NCBI GenBank assembly: GCA_051000345.1
Contig: JBPCOJ010000077.1
Location: 1 to 33,591 of the forward strand
From: JBHENC01 sp051000345
GTDB taxonomy: Bacteria > Acidobacteriota > Blastocatellia > Pyrinomonadales > Pyrinomonadaceae
DNA length: 33,591 nt
Reading direction: 5' to 3'
Shown: positions 1 through 8,207 of the stretch, in pieces
Position numbering within the stretch: position 1 is the first letter of the stretch
Layout: every line of letters starts with the position of its first letter
Program-made: the position numbers and the translations under genes
The notes under the pieces: generated by a model
Database searches by the model: none
What the model was told of the DNA's origin: nothing
Seen by the model: only the letters and a program-made list of their open reading frames with translations

Positions 1-8
1 TAAAGCAA

Positions 9-117
9 TTTGCACTTGCATCTGCACTGCAAAGTCGCATCAAGAGGTATGAGACAGGCGAATTGCTTGATAATTTTCATGGTTTCGATTTCACTTTAGT
101 GCAAATGCAAGTGCAAA
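9..117. repeat. Inverted repeat, 20-bp arms, about 69-bp centre
   Basis: Two arms of 20 bp (9-28 and 98-117) are reverse complements with a single mismatch. Each arm contains the short words TTGCA and TGCAC in overlapping copies. The stretch between them has no convincing gene. The spacing is long for a simple terminator, so this may be a miniature mobile or dispersed repeat, or a pair of protein-binding sites. The left edge of the window cuts off the upstream context. Confidence 0.6.
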
Positions 118-163
118 CCGCTGTAAGAGAATAAATTATACTGCATTCTTGGTAAAAATGAAT

Positions 164-196
164 ACCCGTAAGCGGTCGTGGAGATCGCTTACGGGT
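164..196. terminator. Rho-independent terminator-like hairpin
   Basis: A perfect 11-bp stem (164-174 with 186-196) closes an 11-nt loop. On the + strand it is followed by TTTCTTT. On the - strand it is followed a few bases later by TTTTT, so it could act in both directions. It lies downstream of pilC on the - strand and would also end any gene entering from the left on the + strand. Confidence 0.65.
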
Positions 197-236
197 TTCT
201 TTCAGCACAATAATCAAAGTCCCGCTAGCCTTTAGC

Positions 237-305
237 GCGAACGAATCAAACCGAAGGATGCGAACGAATCAAACCAAATCTGGCGAACGAATCAAACCAA
301 CTTAA
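237..305. repeat. Three 16-bp direct repeats phased at 23 bp
   Basis: The 16-bp core GCGAACGAATCAAACC occurs three times without a mismatch, at 237-252, 260-275 and 283-298. The period is exactly 23 bp, with different 7-bp spacers. The cluster ends a few bases before the pilC stop codon on the - strand, so it sits in the pilC 3' flank. Perfect cores with free spacers look like iterated binding sites rather than slipped-strand expansion. The function is unknown. Confidence 0.8.
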
Positions 306-309
306 GTGT

Positions 310-1539
310 TTAGTGCTGCGTAGCCATCTTGCCGATTAGTGTAAAGAGCGGCAGATACATGGCGATGACGATGGAGCCGATGGTGACGCCGAGAAAGCCT
401 ATCAGGAGCGGTTCCATCAAGGTCAGCAAGTTGGCGACTGCCGCATCCACTTCCTGCTCGTAGAAATCTGCAATCTTGCCGAGCATCGCATCGAGCGCGC
501 CGGTTTGTTCACCGATGCCGATCATCTGCGAAACCATGCTCGGGAAAACTTCCGTTGCCTTTAACGGATCGGCAAAGTTTTCGCCGCGCTCCACGCCTTC
601 GCGCACTTTGATAATCGCGCGCTCGATGACAACGTTTCCGGCAGTGCGCGCCGTAATGTCGAGCGATTGCAGAATCGGCACGCCCGAAGAAAGCAGCGTC
701 GAGAGCGTGCGCGAAAAACGCGCGACGGCAATCTTGCGCATGATGCTGCCGAACAGTGGAAGCTTCAGTATGATCGTGTCGAGCTTGAGGCGTCCCGCCG
801 GAGTTTGATACCACGAGCGCAGGGCGACCACCGTGCCGATAATCGAGCCGAGCATGACAAGGCCGCCCCAGCCCGCGAGAAAGTCGCTGATGCCGACGAC
901 GATGCGCGTCGGGAGCGGCAAGAGTTCACCGGGGCCTAAGAGTCCCTGAAAAATGTTTTGAAATTGCGGAATCACGAAGACCATAATGACGGCGACAGCG
1001 CCGACTGCCATGACGATGACCGCCGACGGATAAATCAGCGCCGAGATGACATCTCTTTGGAGCTTGACGGCCTTTTCGATGTGCGTCGAAAGGCGCTGAA
1101 GAATCAAGTCGAGAATACCGCCCGTCTCGCCCGCTTCGACCATGTTGGCGTAAAGCTGATCGAAGACCTTCGGATGACGCGCCATCGCCGCCGCGAGCGT
1201 CGAGCCTTCTTCGACATCCTGCCGCACTTGCATCAAGACCTGTTGAAAGAATTTGTTGTCCTGCTGTTGCGCGAGAATCTCCAGACACTGCACGAGCGGA
1301 AGCCCAGCGTCGATCATCACGGAGAATTGGCGCGTGAAAATCGAGAGGTCTTTGGATTTTACTTTTTTGCCTCTGCCGATTTTGGGAATGCCGATCTCGC
1401 GCCCTTTTTCCTTGACGGATGTAAGTATGACTTGCTCGCGGCGCAGCAGTTGCCGCAAGGCTTCACGATTATCCGCGACGCGCTCGCCGACAATTACTTC
1501 GTTGAGCCGGTTGCGGCCTTTGAAAACATATGTGGGCAT
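310..1539 (-). CDS. pilC: Type IV pilus inner-membrane platform protein PilC
   Basis: This is the polytopic platform protein of the type IV pilus, on which the PilB and PilT ATPases act to assemble and retract the fibre. The 409-residue length is normal for the family. Two GspF/T2SSF domains are visible: residues about 68-190 contain SIFTRQFSVMIDAGLPL, and about 270-395 contain the matching RFSRTLSTLLSSGVPILQSL. Hydrophobic helices lie near 170-195, 220-245 and at the C terminus. The start is supported by a GAGGAG ribosome-binding site about 11 nt upstream. It is the last gene of the pilB-pilT-pilC run on this strand and is separated from pilT by a heptamer inverted repeat. Confidence 0.95.
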   Translation of the reverse strand: MPTYVFKGRNRLNEVIVGERVADNREALRQLLRREQVILTSVKEKGREIGIPKIGRGKKVKSKDLSIFTRQFSVMIDAGLPLVQCLEILAQQQDNKFFQQVLMQVRQDVEEGSTLAAAMARHPKVFDQLYANMVEAGETGGILDLILQRLSTHIEKAVKLQRDVISALIYPSAVIVMAVGAVAVIMVFVIPQFQNIFQGLLGPGELLPLPTRIVVGISDFLAGWGGLVMLGSIIGTVVALRSWYQTPAGRLKLDTIILKLPLFGSIMRKIAVARFSRTLSTLLSSGVPILQSLDITARTAGNVVIERAIIKVREGVERGENFADPLKATEVFPSMVSQMIGIGEQTGALDAMLGKIADFYEQEVDAAVANLLTLMEPLLIGFLGVTIGSIVIAMYLPLFTLIGKMATQH

Positions 1540-1563
1540 GGTTATCGAAACTCCTCGAAAGGA

Positions 1564-1639
1564 CAGATGCTAGATGTTAGATACTAGATGTTGGTTAAGA
1601 GTTAATTACTAACAGCCAGCCTCTAACATCTAGCATCTG
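1564..1639. repeat. Heptamer-period inverted repeat between pilT and pilC
   Basis: The 18-bp arms 1564-1581 and 1622-1639 are perfect reverse complements. The left part reads as seven-base units: CAGATGC, TAGATGT, TAGATAC, TAGATGT (1564-1591). A T-run follows on the + strand and an A-run precedes the hairpin in the direction of pilT-pilC transcription. In RNA it would form a long hairpin between the two coding regions and might attenuate or process the transcript. The heptamer structure points to a dispersed repeat family seen again near queC and queE. Confidence 0.8.
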
Positions 1640-1645
1640 CTTTTT

Positions 1646-2851
1646 TTATCTTGCGCCGGGACGTGCGCCGACGGGACGGCCTTGTGCGTATGGGCTGGGG
1701 TGCATTCCGGCGGGCTTCGTGCCGGGCGCGCCGTTGCCGTTGGCGTTGCCTGTGTTGAGGCCGGAACCGCGTTCGATCAATTCGCGCAGTTCGTCCGTGT
1801 TGGAGGAGCGCTGCAACGCGACTTCCATCGTGATCTGGCGCTTGTGGTAAAGCGAGGCGAGCGCCTGATTAAATGTTTGCATTCCGTACTTGTCCTGACC
1901 CGTTTGCATCATCGAATAAATCTGGTGGACTTTATCTTCGCGGATCAAGTTTCTTATGGCAGGGTTCGGCATCAGAATTTCGAGCGCCATCGCGCGGCCT
2001 GTGCCTTCGGCGCGCGGCAAAAGCGTCTGGCACAAAATGCCTTCGAGAACAAGGGAGAGCTGCGCGCGCACTTGCGCCTGTTGATCCGAAGGAAACACGT
2101 CGATGATGCGGTTGATGGTCGAAGCGGCGGAATTGGTGTGCAGCGTCGCAAATGTTAAATGGCCTGTTTCGGCGATGCGGAGAGCGGATTCGATTGTTTC
2201 GAGATCGCGCATTTCGCCGACGAGCACAACGTCCGGGTCTTGGCGAAGCGCTGTGCGAAGCGCTTCGGCGAAGCCGCGCGTGTCGGCGTTGACTTCGCGT
2301 TGATTGACGATGCAGTTCTTGTGGTTGTGCAAAAATTCAATCGGGTCTTCGATGGTCAGTATGTGTTCGTGGCGGTCAACGTTGACTTTGTCGATCATCG
2401 CGGCGAGCGTGGTGGATTTGCCGGAACCTGTCGGGCCTGTGACGAGTATGAGGCCGCGCGGTTTATCGCAAAGCTGTTTGACGATGGGCGGAAGGCCGAG
2501 CGCGTCGAACGGCTTTATCTCGTAGGGAATCGCGCGAAAGACCGCGCCGACTGCGCCGCGCTGGTTAAAAAGATTCGCGCGAAAACGCGAGAGGCCTTTG
2601 ACGCCGAAGGAAAAATCCAGCTCTAAACTTTCCTCGAAGCGATGCTTTTGCGCGTCCGTCAGCACAGAGTAAGCGAGTTGCTTCGTGTCTGCGGAAGTGA
2701 GCACGCGGAAATTTTCGAGCGGGCGCAGATGCCCGTCAACGCGCACCTGCGGCGGCGTGTTGGTGGTGATGTGAAGGTCTGAGCCGCCGAGTTCGGAAAG
2801 CTTCCTGAGAAGCTCGGAGAGAGTGATTTGCGGGACGGGTTCGTTGGTCAT
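1646..2851 (-). CDS. pilT: Type IV pilus retraction ATPase PilT
   Basis: PilT is the cytoplasmic hexameric ATPase that drives pilus disassembly, needed for twitching and DNA uptake. Visible motifs are the Walker A GPTGSGKS at about residues 139-146, the Walker B region VVLVGEMRDLETI, the His box ATLHTNSAASTINR, and the PilT-type C-terminal signature AIRNLIREDKVHQIYSMMQT. These separate it from PilB. At 401 residues it is longer than typical PilT because of a Gly/Asn/Pro-rich tail of about 35 residues with no recognisable domain. The upstream ribosome-binding site is weak. The gene lies upstream of pilC and downstream of a secreted protein gene. Confidence 0.95.
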   Translation of the reverse strand: MTNEPVPQITLSELLRKLSELGGSDLHITTNTPPQVRVDGHLRPLENFRVLTSADTKQLAYSVLTDAQKHRFEESLELDFSFGVKGLSRFRANLFNQRGAVGAVFRAIPYEIKPFDALGLPPIVKQLCDKPRGLILVTGPTGSGKSTTLAAMIDKVNVDRHEHILTIEDPIEFLHNHKNCIVNQREVNADTRGFAEALRTALRQDPDVVLVGEMRDLETIESALRIAETGHLTFATLHTNSAASTINRIIDVFPSDQQAQVRAQLSLVLEGILCQTLLPRAEGTGRAMALEILMPNPAIRNLIREDKVHQIYSMMQTGQDKYGMQTFNQALASLYHKRQITMEVALQRSSNTDELRELIERGSGLNTGNANGNGAPGTKPAGMHPSPYAQGRPVGARPGAR

Positions 2852-3009
2852 GGATGTTTTCCCGAAGAGAATTTTTGCGTCACGCGGCGAGCGCAGCGTG
2901 CGTGGGTTGGTAAAGCTGTTTTGTCGAAGCGCGCTTGAAACAACGTCGCGCCCTATCGAAAAGTTAAGCGGAAAAAATTTGAATATCCGACAATTTACTG
3001 CCCGGAAAT

Positions 3010-3849
3010 TTAATGCCCGGGCGTGGACGCGAGCACGGCATTGTCGCTGGCATGAAAAGAGGCGAGTAGCTGCTCGGACTGCGCGGTTAATTGATTCGCA
3101 TATTGCGGCAGCGTGCTCATCTGTAGGCTGTAAACGCGGTCATTACGTTCAGTGAAATAGAACGTCCAAGACTGCGCGGGCGAGCGCCCGTCGCCAGACG
3201 CGGGAGTTTGCGCGAGCACGACAAAGCTTTTGCGCCCGCCGATCAAGCGTTCGTAATCATTGACGACCCAGCCGCCCGCCGCAACCATTTTATTAATCAC
3301 GAGGCGGCGCAAGTCCGCGTGCGCAAAGCGTCCGAGCAAGCGATTGCTGCGTCTTCCCATCGCTCCGCCGTCGTCAGTTTGATTGTTCGCGGGCAAGTTG
3401 GCGGGAATGAGCGAAAGCATCGCCTGACCCGCTATCTGGTTATCGGCAAGAACGCGAAAACGCATGTCGCCGTTCAGCGAAGCCGCCTGACTGCTCCAGC
3501 CTTCCGGCATTTTTAAATTAATCGAAGCGCGCGGATTATTGTAAGCTCCGGCGCGGGCGGCGTCGGCATTCGGCAGCGGCGTTGCGGCAACGCTCGTCGC
3601 CCATAAATCTGCGAGCGGCGCGTTGGCGTTCGGTGTATTGGATGCGGCGAGGGAAGCTTCGCGTCTGCCCAAAGCAGCTTCGCGGTTCATGCGTTGGCGA
3701 GCGCGGCGGCGACGCCACCATGCGCGCGAGTGGCGGTGCATACGATGCGATGCCGCCGCATGAGCGCTCTCGGCGAGCGAATTAGTGAAGGGCAGCGTGA
3801 AGGCCACCCCGATTAAAACCATGATCGATAGAACGATTGTGCGTAGCAT
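3010..3849 (-). CDS. Exported protein with Arg-rich segment, possible PsbP/DcrB-like fold
   Basis: I do not recognise this family firmly. The protein starts with a clear signal peptide (basic residues, then LSIMVLIGVAFTLPF). After cleavage it has a very basic stretch around residues 37-55 with WWRRRRARQR. The C-terminal half, from NLKMPEGW to about LLASF, has the look of a PsbP/DcrB-type alpha-beta domain; this is an inference from pattern only. It lies between pilB and pilT, a place usually without a gene. An in-frame TTG at 3870 overlaps the pilB stop, but the ATG at 3849 gives a better signal peptide and has AGGA about 11 nt upstream. A role in pilus or DNA handling outside the membrane is conceivable but unproven. 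Confidence 0.8.
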   Translation of the reverse strand: MLRTIVLSIMVLIGVAFTLPFTNSLAESAHAAASHRMHRHSRAWWRRRRARQRMNREAALGRREASLAASNTPNANAPLADLWATSVAATPLPNADAARAGAYNNPRASINLKMPEGWSSQAASLNGDMRFRVLADNQIAGQAMLSLIPANLPANNQTDDGGAMGRRSNRLLGRFAHADLRRLVINKMVAAGGWVVNDYERLIGGRKSFVVLAQTPASGDGRSPAQSWTFYFTERNDRVYSLQMSTLPQYANQLTAQSEQLLASFHASDNAVLASTPGH

Positions 3850-3866
3850 ACTTCTCAAATTCCTTT

Positions 3867-5660
3867 TCAAGCCACCGTTTCCCGCACGACTTCTTCGATG
3901 GTTGTCACTCCGTTGCGTATTTTTTGGAGGCCGGATTCGCGCAGTGTAATCATGCCGTCGTCAACCGCTTTTTTTCTAAGCTCCAAAGCGGAAGCGCCGA
4001 TCAAGATCAACTCGCGTATCTCGTCCGTGATTTCCATGACTTCGTAAAGGCCGACGCGCCCTTTGTATCCCGTGTTGTTGCAGGTCTGGCAACCCGTGCC
4101 TTTGTAAATCTTGAGTTGTTTGGCTTCGTCAGGCGCGAAACCGACTTCAATCAAGGCTTCGGGCGGCGTCGGATGTTCTGTTTTGCAGTCCTTGCAGACG
4201 CGGCGGATAAGGCGCTGCGCCTGAATCAAGTTGACGGAGGTGGCGACAAGAAAAGGCTCTATGCCCATGTTCATTAAACGCGAAATGGTGGAAGGCGCGT
4301 CGTTCGTGTGAAGCGTGGAAAGAACTAAATGGCCTGTGAGCGCGGCCTTGATAGCAATTTCGGCGGTCTCGAAATCGCGTATTTCGCCGACGAGAACGAT
4401 GTTCGGGTCTTGGCGCAGGAATGAACGAAGCGCGGTGGCGAAGTTCAACCCGATCTGCTCCTTCATCTGCACTTGGTTGATGCCCGGCAAGTTGAACTCG
4501 ACGGGGTCTTCCGCCGTCATAATGTTCGTTTCCGTTGTGTTCAAGGCTTGCAGCGCAGAATAAAGCGTGTTGGTTTTACCCGATCCGGTGGGGCCTGTGA
4601 CTAAGACCATGCCGTAGGGACGCGAGATGTTGCGCTGAAATTTGACGAGCGATTCGGGTTCAAAGCCGAGCTTCGTCATATCCAGCATCAGCTTTTCTTT
4701 GTCGAGCAGGCGGAGCACGACTTTTTCGCCGAAGAGCGTCGGCAAAGTCGAAACGCGGAAGTCCAATTCGCGCGAGCGGCCTTCGACCTTCAATTTGATT
4801 TTGATGCGGCCATCCTGCGGCAGACGCTTTTCCGAGATGTCCAGCTTCGACATAATCTTAAGACGCGAAATAAGCGCGTCGCGCATCTTCATCGGCGGGT
4901 GCATCACGTCGTAAAGAATGCCGTCGATGCGAAAGCGTATGCGCATCTCTTTTTCGTAAGGCTCGATGTGAATGTCGCTCGCGCCGCGACGCAGGGAATC
5001 AACTAAAAGTACGTTGACGAGACGCACGACGGGCGCGTCTTCGCTCATGCGCGCGAGCGAAGACAAATCTATTTCGTCTTCGTCGTTAATGACTTCGACG
5101 CCGTCCGCGCCGTCCATGTCGAATTCCAGATTGGCGAGCGTGGCTAGATCAGAGTGCGCGAGCGAGCCATGCCCGTTGCCGTTCATGCCTTCGACGGTTA
5201 CCTCGCCGCCGACGCCCACAAGCTCTATCTCGCGCGATTGGTAATAATATTTCGCAATCGCTTCCTGCACGCTCGCTTCCGAAACGACGACCGGCTCGAT
5301 GTTCAAGCCCGTCATAAACTTAATGTCGTCCATCGCAAAAACGTTCGTCGGATCGACCATCGCCAGCGTTAAAGTCGCGCCGACGCGCGAGAGCGGCAGC
5401 ACGGAGTATTTCTGCGCCACGTCTTGCGGAATAAGGCGAATCACGCTTTCTTCGATGTCGAAGAGTTCGAGATTGACCGACGGCACGCCGTATTGACGCG
5501 ATAACACGGCGGTAATCATGTCGTCGGAAACAAGGCCGAGTTTGACGAGATTAAAGCCGAGCCGACCACCATGCTCGCGCTGGTAATCGAGTGCTTCGCG
5601 CAATTGCTGCGCGTTCAGTAGGTTTTCGCGGACGAGGATTTCGCCTAGTTTGGCTGACAT
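3867..5660 (-). CDS. pilB: Type IV pilus assembly ATPase PilB
   Basis: PilB is the hexameric ATPase that powers pilus extension. Residues about 1-140 form a GspE/MshEN N-terminal domain (KLGEILVRENLL). An acidic linker at about 150-200 precedes the motor domain. Walker A GPTGSGKT is at 356-363, followed by the Walker B region IVLVGEIRDFETAEIA and the His box STLHTNDAPSTISRL. A four-cysteine zinc site (CKDC and CQTC) near the C terminus is typical of PilB/GspE and absent from PilT. The 597-residue length is normal. It is the first gene of the pilus run; the next coding region begins within about 20 bp of its stop, which suggests co-transcription. Confidence 0.95.
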   Translation of the reverse strand: MSAKLGEILVRENLLNAQQLREALDYQREHGGRLGFNLVKLGLVSDDMITAVLSRQYGVPSVNLELFDIEESVIRLIPQDVAQKYSVLPLSRVGATLTLAMVDPTNVFAMDDIKFMTGLNIEPVVVSEASVQEAIAKYYYQSREIELVGVGGEVTVEGMNGNGHGSLAHSDLATLANLEFDMDGADGVEVINDEDEIDLSSLARMSEDAPVVRLVNVLLVDSLRRGASDIHIEPYEKEMRIRFRIDGILYDVMHPPMKMRDALISRLKIMSKLDISEKRLPQDGRIKIKLKVEGRSRELDFRVSTLPTLFGEKVVLRLLDKEKLMLDMTKLGFEPESLVKFQRNISRPYGMVLVTGPTGSGKTNTLYSALQALNTTETNIMTAEDPVEFNLPGINQVQMKEQIGLNFATALRSFLRQDPNIVLVGEIRDFETAEIAIKAALTGHLVLSTLHTNDAPSTISRLMNMGIEPFLVATSVNLIQAQRLIRRVCKDCKTEHPTPPEALIEVGFAPDEAKQLKIYKGTGCQTCNNTGYKGRVGLYEVMEITDEIRELILIGASALELRKKAVDDGMITLRESGLQKIRNGVTTIEEVVRETVA

Positions 5661-5888
5661 CTTTCGAGTGGTTCCAGAAGAAGCGTTGACGAAAGTCTAA
5701 GGGAGGGAGGGCGGTTGCAAAAAAATCGGGAAATCATCTGCCAATTGCGGCTGCACAACACGCTCGTTTATATGTAGCAAACGATGCTAAACACCGTTGC
5801 ACAAGGATAATAGCGCGAACCTCAGGGAGTGTCAAGATGAAAAGTTTCAAAGGCCGAAAGAAGGGAATACTTGAGGCAGTAAAATATA
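5661..5888. other. Gene-free region upstream of pilB
   Basis: About 230 bp separate pilB from the hairpin that ends the TPR gene. It should hold the pilB promoter, but I see no convincing -35/-10 pair and no sigma-54 -24/-12 site on the - strand. A 33-codon + strand reading frame at 5837 runs straight through the terminator hairpin and is not credible. Confidence 0.5.
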
Positions 5889-5927
5889 GAAAAGCGGCGA
5901 CGCTTATGGGTTGCGTCGCCGCTTTTC
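5889..5927 (-). terminator. Strong hairpin terminator of the TPR gene
   Basis: A perfect 15-bp GC-rich stem (5889-5903 with 5913-5927) closes a 9-nt loop. In the - strand direction it ends in CGCTTTTCTATATTTTA, giving a T-rich tail about 30 nt after the TPR gene stop. On the + strand it also ends in TTTT, but there is no + strand gene to terminate. Confidence 0.85.
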
Positions 5928-5956
5928 GGCGAAACTAATCTTGGGAGTCGAAGGTT

Positions 5957-7270
5957 TTAGCCTTTGCGTCGGCCTTTGCCGGTGGCTGGCGCGGCGGGTT
6001 TGTTATTGCCCTTAAGCTGAATATCGAAGCCCTGCACGATGGATTCCGCTTCTTGTTTGCGCGGGTCAGTGCTGGGAGCCTTGCCTGCAAAGCGTTGAAG
6101 CGCATCGCGTGCTTCCACCATTTTTGCACTGGCAGGCGGATCGACGGAGGTTGCCGCAGCGGAAAGCGCGACGCCGAGACCGTACATCGCGTCTAGATCG
6201 TCGGGCTTGGACGCCAGAATAGCCTTGTATGCCCCAACTGCTTCGTCCAATTTATTGCCTTGGAACAAAGCATCTGCAAGATTCAACTGCGCTTTGGCTT
6301 TTTTGGCCGCGTCTGTTTCAACGGCTAGATAGTCTTGAAAAGCCTTGGGCGCGGCGTCCGCAATATTCGGCGTATTGGCTTGAATCGCAATGCGATAGGT
6401 TTCAACGCGCGGAGTTAGATAAAAAGTCAGCTCCTCGTTAGGCGCTCTGCCCGCCGCGTTTGCTCCGCCTGCCGCATTCTTAGCTTTATTCTCGCGGTAA
6501 ACTGTGATGGCTTTATCTGCGAGATCGGCGGCAGTTTTGAAGTCCGCCCGTGCCGCAGTAACGCCAGCGGTGTCTTTAGCTCTGATCGCCGTATTATATT
6601 TATCTGCGGCGGACAAGCGCAAAGCGATTGATTTGTTGGTGTAGAAAATGGATTGCGTCGGATCGGCTTGAATCCCCTGATCGAAGGAAGCAATCGCCTG
6701 CGCGTAGTTTTTACTGGTAAAAGCTGCGTTGCCTGTTTTCAAAATCTCGCCAAGCTGGGCATTGGTCGCCGTCGCCTTTTCATTTTCGGCGTTGACTGCC
6801 GCAACTTGCTTTTCTAGTGCTTCCTTACGGCGGCGCAGCTCGGCTTCATTGGCGGGCGCGTTGCCAGTGGAGCTCCCGGTAGCGTTAGCGGTGTTTATTT
6901 CCTCAAGTGTTAATACTTTTCCGTTGCCGGGATCAAGCGTGAAATCAGTTTCGGGAATCTGGCTGACGCGCACTTTAGCCCTGAAAGTAGGTTGTGCGTT
7001 CGGTGCGCTGACGACAATCGTATAAGTGCCTGAAAAAGGCAGCCCCGCGTAAACGTATCTGCCGCCTTTATCCGTCTTGGTGTCATATTTACCTTTAATA
7101 TCAGTGCGGTAAAAAGTGACGACCGCGCCTTGAACAGGCACAAGCGTGCCATCGGCCTGTTTAATTGTGACCTTGCCGGATGCTGCCGTTGTTTGGGCAG
7201 AAGCGACGACGGCGCACACCGCGCACAGCAACACGAGGGCGGCGATGCGACTTAAAATATTGATACGCAT
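5957..7270 (-). CDS. Exported TPR protein with N-terminal carboxypeptidase-regulatory-like domain
   Basis: A signal peptide (MRINILSRIAALVLLCAVC, cut after ASA) is followed by a beta-sandwich of the carboxypeptidase-regulatory/Cna-B kind (GKVTIKQADGTLVPVQGAVV to about residue 115). Next come a charged coiled-coil stretch around ELRRRKEALEKQVAAVNAENEK and several TPR repeats, for example GNAAFTSKNYAQAIASFDQGIQ and DALFQGNKLDEAVGAYKAI. The tail is Lys/Arg-rich. The start at 7270 is fixed by AAGGAG 10 nt upstream; a longer frame to 7366 adds a non-signal extension. It is probably a periplasmic or surface scaffold. It appears to be transcribed alone, with a hairpin terminator downstream. Confidence 0.85.
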   Translation of the reverse strand: MRINILSRIAALVLLCAVCAVVASAQTTAASGKVTIKQADGTLVPVQGAVVTFYRTDIKGKYDTKTDKGGRYVYAGLPFSGTYTIVVSAPNAQPTFRAKVRVSQIPETDFTLDPGNGKVLTLEEINTANATGSSTGNAPANEAELRRRKEALEKQVAAVNAENEKATATNAQLGEILKTGNAAFTSKNYAQAIASFDQGIQADPTQSIFYTNKSIALRLSAADKYNTAIRAKDTAGVTAARADFKTAADLADKAITVYRENKAKNAAGGANAAGRAPNEELTFYLTPRVETYRIAIQANTPNIADAAPKAFQDYLAVETDAAKKAKAQLNLADALFQGNKLDEAVGAYKAILASKPDDLDAMYGLGVALSAAATSVDPPASAKMVEARDALQRFAGKAPSTDPRKQEAESIVQGFDIQLKGNNKPAAPATGKGRRKG

Positions 7271-7405
7271 GTTAATTTGTCTCCTTGAGTATAAGGTGAT
7301 TTCAATGCTTTGTTTCCGGCAGGATTCCGACGAATATGATGCGAACGTGCGCCCGCCGGTTGTCAATTTGTGTTTGGGGAAGAGCGCCTACGACGAAACG
7401 GCAGC

Positions 7406-8185
7406 TCAAATATAAGCAATCGGGTCTGGCACATGCGCCTCGTGAAAGCCGCGCAAGCGAAGCGCGCAGGAATCGCATTGTCCGCAGGCGCGCGCATCCG
7501 CTTCGTAACAAGACCAAGTTAGTTGGAGCGGCGCTTTCAGTTCAATTCCGCGACGCACGATTTCGCTTTTCCTGAGCGCGATGACGGGCGTCGCAATCTC
7601 TATCTTTATTTCCGGCTTAGTGCCGATGTCTATCGTTTTCTGAAATGCCGCGTAAAATTCCGGGCGGCAGTCCGGGTAGCCGGATGAATCCTCTGCCACC
7701 GCGCCGATGTAAATGCAGTTTGCTTGTAACACTTCCGCCCAACTCGTGGCAATCGCCAGCAGATGCGCGTTGCGAAACGGCACATAGCTTGTCGGAATTT
7801 CGTTTGACGAAAGATTGGCGGCGGCGATTGGAATGCTTTGATCCGTCAAGGACGAACCGCCGATGCGCGCCAGATATTCGATTGAAACGGCGAGCCTGTG
7901 CTTGACCTGATAGTAATCCGCCAATTCTTCAAAAGCGCGCCGCTCTCGTTCTTCCGTGCGCTGCCCGTAGGAAACGTGCAGAAACGCCAACTCCTCATTC
8001 TCTTCGCGGGCAATGGCCGCCGTCACGCATGAATCCATGCCGCCGGAAACAAGACAAATCGCTAAGGATGAAGGCTGAAGCCGAGCGGATAAAATCAGCG
8101 AATCAGCATGGAGATTATCATTGCCTGACTCCTGACTCCTGACTTTCGACTCCTGACTACTATTACCGCCTTCTTCCGCCTTCAT
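7406..8185 (-). CDS. queC: 7-cyano-7-deazaguanine synthase QueC with repeat-derived N terminus
   Basis: QueC converts 7-carboxy-7-deazaguanine to preQ0 using ATP and ammonia, in queuosine and other deazaguanine pathways. The PP-loop SGGMDS is at residues 47-52 and the zinc-binding cysteines are in the pattern C-x7-C-x2-C-x2-C (CYEADARACGQCDSC) near the C terminus. QueC normally starts fewer than ten residues before the PP-loop. Here about 40 extra residues are encoded by a heptamer repeat element (8063-8190), and the only ATG lies inside one arm of that element. No alternative ATG, GTG or TTG is seen nearer to the PP-loop. GGGAAGG precedes the ATG by about 7 nt. It follows queE by 22 bp, so the two are likely one operon. 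Confidence 0.92.
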   Translation of the reverse strand: MKAEEGGNSSQESKVRSQESGNDNLHADSLILSARLQPSSLAICLVSGGMDSCVTAAIAREENEELAFLHVSYGQRTEERERRAFEELADYYQVKHRLAVSIEYLARIGGSSLTDQSIPIAAANLSSNEIPTSYVPFRNAHLLAIATSWAEVLQANCIYIGAVAEDSSGYPDCRPEFYAAFQKTIDIGTKPEIKIEIATPVIALRKSEIVRRGIELKAPLQLTWSCYEADARACGQCDSCALRLRGFHEAHVPDPIAYI

Positions 8186-8190
8186 CCTTA
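8063..8190. repeat. 128-bp element with 18-bp inverted ends and internal heptamers
   Basis: Arms 8063-8080 and 8173-8190 are reverse complements with one mismatch. Inside are five consecutive seven-base units on the + strand at 8124-8158 (four CCTGACT and one TTCGACT). The element overlaps the queC 5' end and carries its start codon at 8183-8185. No transposase is encoded, so it is either a non-autonomous miniature element or a tandem-repeat expansion with fold-back ends. Confidence 0.8.
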
Positions 8191-8207
8191 CGCCTTCCCG
8201 CTTCGAT

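Noticed and set aside
237..305. CRISPR-like direct repeats
   Set aside because: The spacers are only 7 bp and there are just three units; CRISPR repeats and spacers are much longer, and no cas genes are near.
5661..5830. Sigma-54 promoter for pilB
   Set aside because: A TGGCA-like word is present on the - strand, but there is no TTGC at the correct spacing.
5837..5938. 33-codon + strand reading frame upstream of pilB
   Set aside because: It runs through the 15-bp terminator hairpin and has no homology signal or good context.
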